Below, piece after piece: positions 7,522-14,324 of a stretch of 14,324 nucleotides of DNA. Under the pieces are notes generated by a model. The model was given only the letters and a program-made list of their open reading frames with translations. It was not told the origin of the DNA and made no database searches. This DNA comes from Saccoglossus kowalevskii (lineage: Eukaryota > Hemichordata > Enteropneusta > Harrimaniidae): assembly GCF_000003605.2 (NCBI RefSeq), contig NW_003129761.1, forward strand, positions 1 to 14,324, read 5' to 3'. The translations under genes were made by a program, and so were the position numbers. The number at the start of each line of letters is the position of its first letter. Within the stretch, counting starts at the first letter, position 1.

Positions 7522-8458
7522 ATACAAGCAACTCCGCCAAAATTTCCTTCGCTTTTTTACTTGAACATTGCATGCTGTTTTCTAACATTTTACAGTGAGT
7601 TCATGTAAACATCTATATGCTGCTCTGAACTGGCTTTTATTAAATTGTTCGACTTTACCACTGCGCGTTTCTATATGCCAAGAACTTAGGTCATACATAC
7701 CAATACATCAACGAACTTTGCAATAACTTTCCATAACTTTGCAATCACTTTGAACAACTTTACACGGTGTGTTAACATCTTAAAACCTACTACGTACCGA
7801 CAGCATCTACAACTTGTTCTAGAAAATTAGAAGGAATTTGAAAACTTTTCCTTAATTAAAATAGTTACAAAAAGTCCACTATAAATAATTGCCATCACAG
7901 TAAGGAAGGATGCAGGAGCGTAGCCTTATATCTTTACTATGTGTGTGAGTGTGATGAAAGAAAAATCAATGGCTCATTTACTCAGGGAGTCTCCCATGCA
8001 AGTACTAACCACGCCCGATCGCGCTTTACTTTCAACTTTTGGCGGTCATCTAAACATACAGCTGCATGAATTATTTAAAGTTAAGCCAAATTGGCGGGTA
8101 TTTTATGTTTTTAAATGTTTTAAAATCGTTATCGCTGGCACAAAGTACCTTCCATATTTGACCTATGACCTCTACTTACTCGGAGTAACACTACGGTAAT
8201 TTAACAGCAATTCACGAAATATTTATACACATTTTCGAACTTTTAACTATGGTAATTGTTAATATGATATCTCAGGTAACAATACCGATTGAAACAAGCC
8301 ACTTTGCAATCGCTTTTCACAACTTTGTAAGCAGTTTGTTGTCGAATTTTCGGTTGGCTGTTGTGATAATCTGCTTATTTATGAGGCATTCTCGATACAT
8401 TTACTTATTGTTTTCGAAATTTAACTGCGGGGTGTCATGACGATGACTTAGGTTTAAT
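7522..8458 (+). repeat. Unit 9
   Basis: This 937-bp copy has a four-G run at 8429-8432, shared with U10. A TAG at 7921-7923 replaces the TTG codon in the 5' part of the main open frame, so the frame there can only begin at the ATG at 7939. CCAAGAAC near 7678 is private. Confidence 0.97.
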
Positions 8459-9395
8459 ATACAAGCAACTCCGCCAAAATTTCCTTCGCTTTTTTACTTG
8501 AACATTGCATGCTGTTTTCTAATATTTTACAGTGAGTTCATGTAAACATCTATATGCTGCTCTGAACTGGCTTTTATTAAATTGTTCGACTTTACCACTG
8601 CGCGTTTCTATATGACAACAACTTAGGTCATACATACCAATACATCAACGAACTTTGCAATAACTTTCCATAACTTTGCAATCACTTTGAACAACTTTAC
8701 ACGGTGTGTTAACATCTTAAAACCTACTACGTACCGACAGCATCTACAACTTGTTCTAGAAAATTAGAAGGAATTTGAAAACTTTTCCTTAATTAAAATA
8801 GTTACAAAAAGTCCACTATAAATAATTGCCATCACAGTAAGGAAGGATGCAGGAGCGTTGCCTTATATCTTTACTATGTGTGTGAGTGTGATGAAAGAAA
8901 AATCAATGGCTCATTTACTCAGGGAGTCTCCCATGCAAGTACTAACCACGCCCGATCGCGCTTTACTTTCAACTTTTGGCGGTCATCTAAACATACAGCT
9001 GCATGAATTATTTAAAGTTAAGCCAAATTGGCGGGTATTTTATGTTTTTAAATGTTTTAAAATCGTTATCGCTGGCACAAAGTACCTTCCATATTTGACC
9101 TATGACCTCTACTTACTCGGAGTAACACTACGGTAATTTAACAGCAATTCACGAAATATTTATACACATTTTCGAACTTTTAACTATGGTAATTGTTAAT
9201 ATGATATCTCAGGTAACAATACCGATTGAAACAAGCCACTTTGCAATCGCTTTTCACAACTTTGTAAGCAGTTTGTTGTCGAATTTTCGGTTGGCTGTTG
9301 TGATAATCTGCTTATTTATGAGGCATTCTCGATACATTTACTTATTGTTTTCGAAATTTAACTGCGGGGTGTCATGACGATGACTTAGGTTTAAT
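8459..9395 (+). repeat. Unit 10
   Basis: This 937-bp copy shares AATATT at 8521 and TATGACAAC at 8611 with U11, and the four-G run near 9366 with U9. It appears to come from a recent one-unit duplication whose breakpoints lie inside units. Confidence 0.97.
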
Positions 9396-10332
9396 ATACA
9401 AGCAACTCCGCCAAAATTTCCTTCGCTTTTTTACTTGAACATTGCATGCTGTTTTCTAATATTTTACAGTGAGTTCATGTAAACATCTATATGCTGCTCT
9501 GAACTGGCTTTTATTAAATTGTTCGACTTTACCACTGCGCGTTTCTATATGACAACAACTTAGGTCATACATACCAATACATCAACGAACTTTGCAATAA
9601 CTTTCCATAACTTTGCAATCACTTTGAACAACTTTACACGGTGTGTTAACATCTTAAAACCTACTACGTACCGACAGCATCTACAACTTGTTCTAGAAAA
9701 TTAGAAGGAATTTGAAACTTTTCCTTAATTAAAATAGTTACAAAAAGTCCACTATAAATAATTGCCATCACAGTAAGGAAGGATGCAGGAGCGTTGCCTT
9801 ATATCTTTACTATGTGTGTGAGTGTGATGAAAGAAAAATCAATGGCTCATTTACTCAGGGAGTCTCCCATGCAAGTACTAACCACGCCCGATCGCGCTTT
9901 ACTTTCAGCTTTTGGCGGTTATTTAAACATACAGCTGCATGAATTATTTAAAGTTAAGCCAAATTGGCGGGTATTTTATGTTTTTAAATGTTTTAAAATC
10001 GTTATCGCTGGCACAAAGTACCTTCCATATTTGACCTATGACCTCTACTTACTCGGAGTAACACTACGGTAATTTAACAACAATTCACGAAATATTTATA
10101 CACATTTTCGAACTTTTAACTATGGTAATTGTTAATATGATATCTCAGGTAACAATACCGATTGAAACAAGCAACTTTGCAATCGCTTTTCACAACTTTG
10201 TAAGCAGTTTGTTGTCGAATTTTCGGTTGGCTGTTGTGATAATCTGCTTATTTATGAGGCATTCTCGATACATTTACTTATTGTTTTCGAAATTTAACTG
10301 CGGGGGTGTCATGACGATGACTTAGGTTTAAT
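9396..10332 (+). repeat. Unit 11
   Basis: This 937-bp copy has a 5' half matching U10 (AATATT at 9458, TATGACAAC at 9548). One A is missing near 9716, as in U4. Its 3' half has GCAACTTTGC near 10169, the form found in U12-U15 and also in U1, while U2-U10 have GCCACTTTGC. It marks the switch between two sub-families. Confidence 0.97.
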
Positions 10333-11269
10333 ATACAAGCAACTCCGCCAAAATTTACTTCGCTTTTTACTTGAATATTGCATGTTGTTTTCTAACATTT
10401 TACAGTGAGTTCATGTAAACATCTATATGCTGCTTTGAACTGGCTTTTATTAAATTGTTCGACTTTACCACTGCGCGTTTCTATATGCCAACAACTTAGG
10501 TCATACATACCAATACATCAACGAACTTTGCAATAACTTTGCATAACTTTGCAATCACTTTGAACAACTTTACACGGTGTGTTAACATCTTAAAACCTAC
10601 TACGTACCGTCAGCATCTACAACTTGTTCTAGAAAATTAGAAGGAATTTGAAAACTTTTCCTTAATTAAAATAGTTACAAAAAGTCCACTATAAATAATT
10701 GCCATCACAGTAAGGAAGGATGCAGGAGCGTTGCCTTATATCTTTACTATGTGTGTGAGTGTGATGAAAGAAAAATCAATGGCTCATTTACTCAGGGAGT
10801 CTCCCATGCAAGTACTAACCACGCCCGATCGCGCTTTACTTTCAACTTTTGGCGGTCATCTAAACATAGAGCTGCATGAATTATTTGAAGTTAAGCCAAA
10901 TTGGCGGGTAATTTATGTTTTTAAATGTTTTAAAATCGTTATCGCTGGCACAAAGTACCTTCCATATTTGACCTATGACCTCTACTTACTCGGAGTAACA
11001 CTACGGTAATTTAACAGCAATTCACGAAATATTTATACACATTTTCGAACTTTTAACTATGGTAATTGTTAATATGATATCTCAGGTAACAATACCGATT
11101 GAAACAAGCAACTTTGCAATCGCTTTTCACAACTTTGTAAGCAGTTTGTTGTCGAATTTTCGGTTGGCTGTTGTGATAATCTGCTTATTTATGAGGCATT
11201 CTCGATACATTTACTTATTGTTTTCGAAATTTAACTGCGGGGGTGTCATGACGATGACTTAGGTTTAAT
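10333..11269 (+). repeat. Unit 12, mosaic copy
   Basis: This 937-bp copy lacks one T near 10363-10368. Its 5' part has GCATGTTG near 10380 and ACTTTGCATAAC near 10537, both otherwise seen in U2, next to private ACTTCGC and GTACCGTC variants. Its 3' part has GAG at 10869, GAA at 10887 and an ATT codon near 10911, and this combination recurs in U15. Confidence 0.96.
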
Positions 11270-12207
11270 ATTCAAGCAACTCCGCCAAAATTTCCTTCGC
11301 TTTTTCCCTTGAACATTGCATGCTGTTTTCTAACATTTTACAGTGAGTTCATGTACACATCTATATGCTGCTTTGAACTGGCTTTTATTAAATTGTTCGA
11401 CTTTACCACTGCGCGTTTCTATATGCCAACAACTTAGGTCATACATACCAATACATCAACGAACTTTGCAATAACTTTCCATAACTTTGCAATCACTTTG
11501 AACAACTTTACACGGTGTGTTAACATCTTAAAACCTACTACGTACCGACAGCATCTACAACTTGTTCTAGAAAATTAGAAGGAATTTGAAAACTTTTCCT
11601 TAATTAAAATAGTTACAAAAAGTCCACTATAAATAATTGCCATCACAGTAAGGAAGGATACAGGAGCGTTGCCTTATATCTTTACTATGTGTGTGAGTGT
11701 GATGAAAGAAAAATCAATGGCTCATTTACTCAGGGAGTCTCCCATGCAAGTACTAACCACGCCCGATCGCGCTTTACTTTCAACTTTTGGCGGTCATCTA
11801 AACATAGAGCTACATGAATTATTTGAAGTTAAGCCAAATTGGCGGGTATTTTATGTTTTTAAATGTTTTAAAATCGTTATCGCTGGCACAAAGTACCTTC
11901 CATATTTGACCTATGACCTCTACTTACTCGGAGTAACACTACGGTAATTTAACAGCAATTCACGAAATATTTATACACATTTTCGAACTTTTAACTATGG
12001 TAATTGTTAATATGATATCTCAGGTAACAATACCGATTGAAACAAGCAACTTTGCAATCGCTTTTCACAACTTTGTAAGCAGTTTGTTGTCGAATTTTCG
12101 GTTGGCTGTTGTGATAATCTGCTTATTTATGAGGCATTCTCGATACATTTACTTATTGTTTTCGAAATTTAACTACGGGGGTGTCATGACGATGACTTAG
12201 GTTTAAT
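11270..12207 (+). repeat. Unit 13
   Basis: This 938-bp copy opens with ATTCAAG and CTTTTTCCCTTG, exactly as U16 does. Private changes are GTACACATC near 11353, GGATACAGG near 11657 (removes the short upstream ATG), CTACATG near 11810 and AACTACGG near 12170. Confidence 0.97.
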
Positions 12208-13145
12208 ATACAAGCAACTCCGCCAACATTTCCTTCGCTTTTTTACTTGAACATTGCATGCTGTTTTCTAACATTTTACAGTGAGTTCATGTAAACATCT
12301 ATATGCTGCTTTGAACTGCCTTTTATTAAATTGTTCGACTTTACCACTGCGCGTTTCTATATGCCAACAACTTAGGTCATACATACCAATACATCAACGA
12401 ACTTTGCAATAACTTTCCATAACTTTGCAATCACTTTGAACAACTTTACACGGTGTGTTAACATCTTAAAACCTACTACGTACCGACAGCATCTACAACT
12501 TGTTCTAGAAAATTAGAAGGAATTTGAAAACTTTTCCTTAATTAAAATAGTTACAAAAAGTCCACTATAAATAATTGCCATCACAGTAAGGAAGGATGCA
12601 GGAGCGTTGCCTTATATTTTTACTATGTGTGTGAGTGTGATGAAAGAAAAATCAATGGCTCATTTACTCAGGGAGTCTCCCATGCAAGTACTAACCACGC
12701 CCAATCGCGCTTTACTTTCAACTTTTGGCGGTCATCTAAACATAGAGCTGCATGAATTATTTAAAGTTAAGCCAAATTGGCGGGTATTTTATGTTTTTAA
12801 ATGTTTTAAAATCGTTATCGCTGGCACAAAGTACCTTCCATATTTGACCTATGACCTCTACTTACTCGGAGTAACACTACGGTAATTTAACAGCAATTCA
12901 CGAAATATTTATACACATTTTCGAACTTTTAACTATGGTAATTGTTAATATGATATCTCAGGTAACAATACCGATTGAAACAAGCAACTTTGCAATCGCT
13001 TTTCACAACTTTGTAAGCAGTTTGTTGTCGAATTTTCGGTTGGCTGTTGTGATAATCTGCTTATTTATGAGGCATTCTCGATACATTTACTTATTGTTTT
13101 CGAAATTTAACTGCGGGGGTGTCATGACGATGACTTAGGTTTAAT
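12208..13145 (+). repeat. Unit 14
   Basis: This 938-bp copy has CGCCAACATTTCC near 12230 (as in U1 and U3), GAACTGCC near 12313, TATATTTT near 12612, and CCCAATCG near 12699, which removes the CGATCG palindrome present in the other copies. Confidence 0.97.
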
Positions 13146-14083
13146 ATACAAGCAACTCCGCCAAAATTTCCTTCGCTTTTTCCCTTGAACATTGCATGCT
13201 GTTTTCTAACATTTTACAGTCAGTTCATGTAAACATCTATATGCTGCTTTGAACTGGCTTTTATTAAATTGTTCGACTTTACCACTGCGCGTTTCTATAT
13301 GCCAACAACTTAGGTCATACATAGCAATACATCAACGAACTTTGCAATAACTTTCCATAACTTTGCAATCACTTTGAACAACTTTACACGGTGTGTTAAC
13401 ATCTTAAAACCTACTACATACCGACAGCATCTACATCTTGTTCTAGAAAATTAGAAGGAATTTGAAAACTTTTCCTTAATTAAAATAGTTACAAAAAGTC
13501 CACTATAAATAATTGCCATCACAGTAAGGAAGGATGCAGGAGCGTTGCCTTATATCTTTACTATGTGTGTGAGTGTGATGAAAGAAAAATCAATGGCTCA
13601 TTTACTCAGGGAGTCTCCCATGCAAGTACTAACCACGCCCGATCGCGCTTTACTTTCAACTTTTGGCGGTCATCTAAACATAGAGCTGCATGAATTATTT
13701 GAAGTTAAGCCAAATTGGCGGGTAATTTATGTTTTTAAATGTTTTAAAATCGTTATCGCTGGCACAAAGTACCTTCCATATTTGACCTATGACCTCTACT
13801 TACTCGGAGTAACACTACGGTAATTTAACAGCAATTCACGAAATATTTATACACATTTTCGAACTTTTAACTATGGTAATTGTTAATATGATATCTCAGG
13901 TAACAATACCGATTGAAACAAGCAACTTTGTAATCGCTTTTCACAACTTTGTAAGCAGTTTGTTGTCGAATTTTCGGTTGGCTGTTGTGATAATCTGCTT
14001 ATTTATGAGGCATTCTCGATACATTTACTTATTGTTTTCGAAATTTAACTGCGGGGGTGTCATGACGATGACTTAGGTTTAAT
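13146..14083 (+). repeat. Unit 15
   Basis: This 938-bp copy has a 3' half with the GAG (13683), GAA (13701) and ATT (13725) codons found in U12. Private changes are ATAGCAAT near 13321, CTACATAC near 13412, CTACATCTTG near 13431 and TTTGTAATCG near 13927. Confidence 0.97.
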
Positions 14084-14324
14084 ATTCAAGCAACTCCGCC
14101 AAAATTTCCTTCGCTTTTTCCCTTGAACATTGCATGCTGTTTTCTAACATTTTACAGTGAGTTCATGTAAACATCTATATGCTGCTTTGAACTGGCTTTT
14201 ATTAAATTGTTCGACTTTACCACTGCGCGTTTCTATATGCCAACAACTTAGGTCATACATACCAATACATCAACGAAATTTGCAATAACTTTCCTTAACT
14301 TTGCAATCACTTTGAACAACTTAC
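14084..14324 (+). repeat. Unit 16, truncated by the window end
   Basis: The first 241 bp of a further copy begin with the U13-type ATTCAAG and CTTTTTCCCTTG. The last 50 bp hold three private differences: GAAATTTGC near 14275, TTCCTTAAC near 14290, and CAACTTAC at the end, where other copies read CAACTTTAC. Confidence 0.95.

Larger units (their letters stand above)
1..14324. repeat. Tandem array of a ~938-bp satellite-like unit, 15 full copies plus one partial
   Basis: The landmark ATACAAGCAACTCC recurs at 1, 945, 1893, 2832, 3769, 4708, 5646, 6584, 7522, 8459, 9396, 10333, 12208 and 13146, and as ATTCAAGCAACTCC at 11270 and 14084. All copies are in the same orientation with no spacer. Unit lengths are 944, 948, 939, 937, 939, 938, 938, 938, 937, 937, 937, 937, 938, 938 and 938 bp, then 241 bp of a sixteenth copy. 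Every length difference is explained by small indels. No unique flank is visible, so the array extends beyond at least one end. This architecture fits complex satellite DNA homogenised by unequal crossing-over or gene conversion. A bacterial tandem repeat is possible but less likely, since the open frames show no ribosome-binding sites and no coding constraint. The unit start is arbitrary. Confidence 0.97.

Noticed and set aside
1-14324. CRISPR array or prokaryotic defence locus
   Set aside because: The repeats are ~938 bp and contiguous, without unique spacers, and no associated protein genes are present.

Overview
The whole window is one head-to-tail tandem array: 15 complete copies and one partial copy of a unit of about 938 bp. 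No unique sequence flanks it on either side. I see no rRNA, tRNA, transposase, CRISPR array or recognisable protein gene. The sequence is AT-rich (about one third G+C by eye). A near-kilobase unit, homogenised over 14 kb, with short doubtful open frames and eukaryote-like TATAAATA boxes, suggests complex satellite DNA of a eukaryote, probably an invertebrate or protist. The sequence alone does not identify the species, and this assignment is inference.

Layout, using the arbitrary landmark ATACAAGCAACTCC as unit start: U1 1-944, U2 945-1892, U3 1893-2831, U4 2832-3768, U5 3769-4707, U6 4708-5645, U7 5646-6583, U8 6584-7521, U9 7522-8458, U10 8459-9395, U11 9396-10332, U12 10333-11269, U13 11270-12207, U14 12208-13145, U15 13146-14083, U16 (partial) 14084-14324. 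U4-U15 are nearly identical and are 937-939 bp long. U1, U2 and U3 are progressively less diverged, with stepwise intermediate states, as expected near the edge of an array homogenised by unequal exchange or gene conversion. Shared private variants show a recent single-unit duplication (U9/U10/U11), a three-unit relation (U12-13 and U15-16) and mosaic units (U12, U4/U11).

Inside each unit, described with U6 as reference: a block of five ACTTT steps spaced 11, 10, 11 and 10 bp, which is the DNA helical repeat; a second block with the same phase; a TTCTAGAA palindrome and a hairpin upstream of a TATAAATA box; an opposing TATAAATA box about 340 bp downstream; a perfect DR1 nuclear-receptor-type element with a separate AGGTCA half-site; and two overlapping open frames of about 105 and 88 codons. 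The coding changes in U4-U15 do not look selected, so I treat the open frames as probably non-coding. If the unit has a function, the best-supported idea from the sequence is a structural or chromatin role, possibly with non-coding transcription. That is inference.
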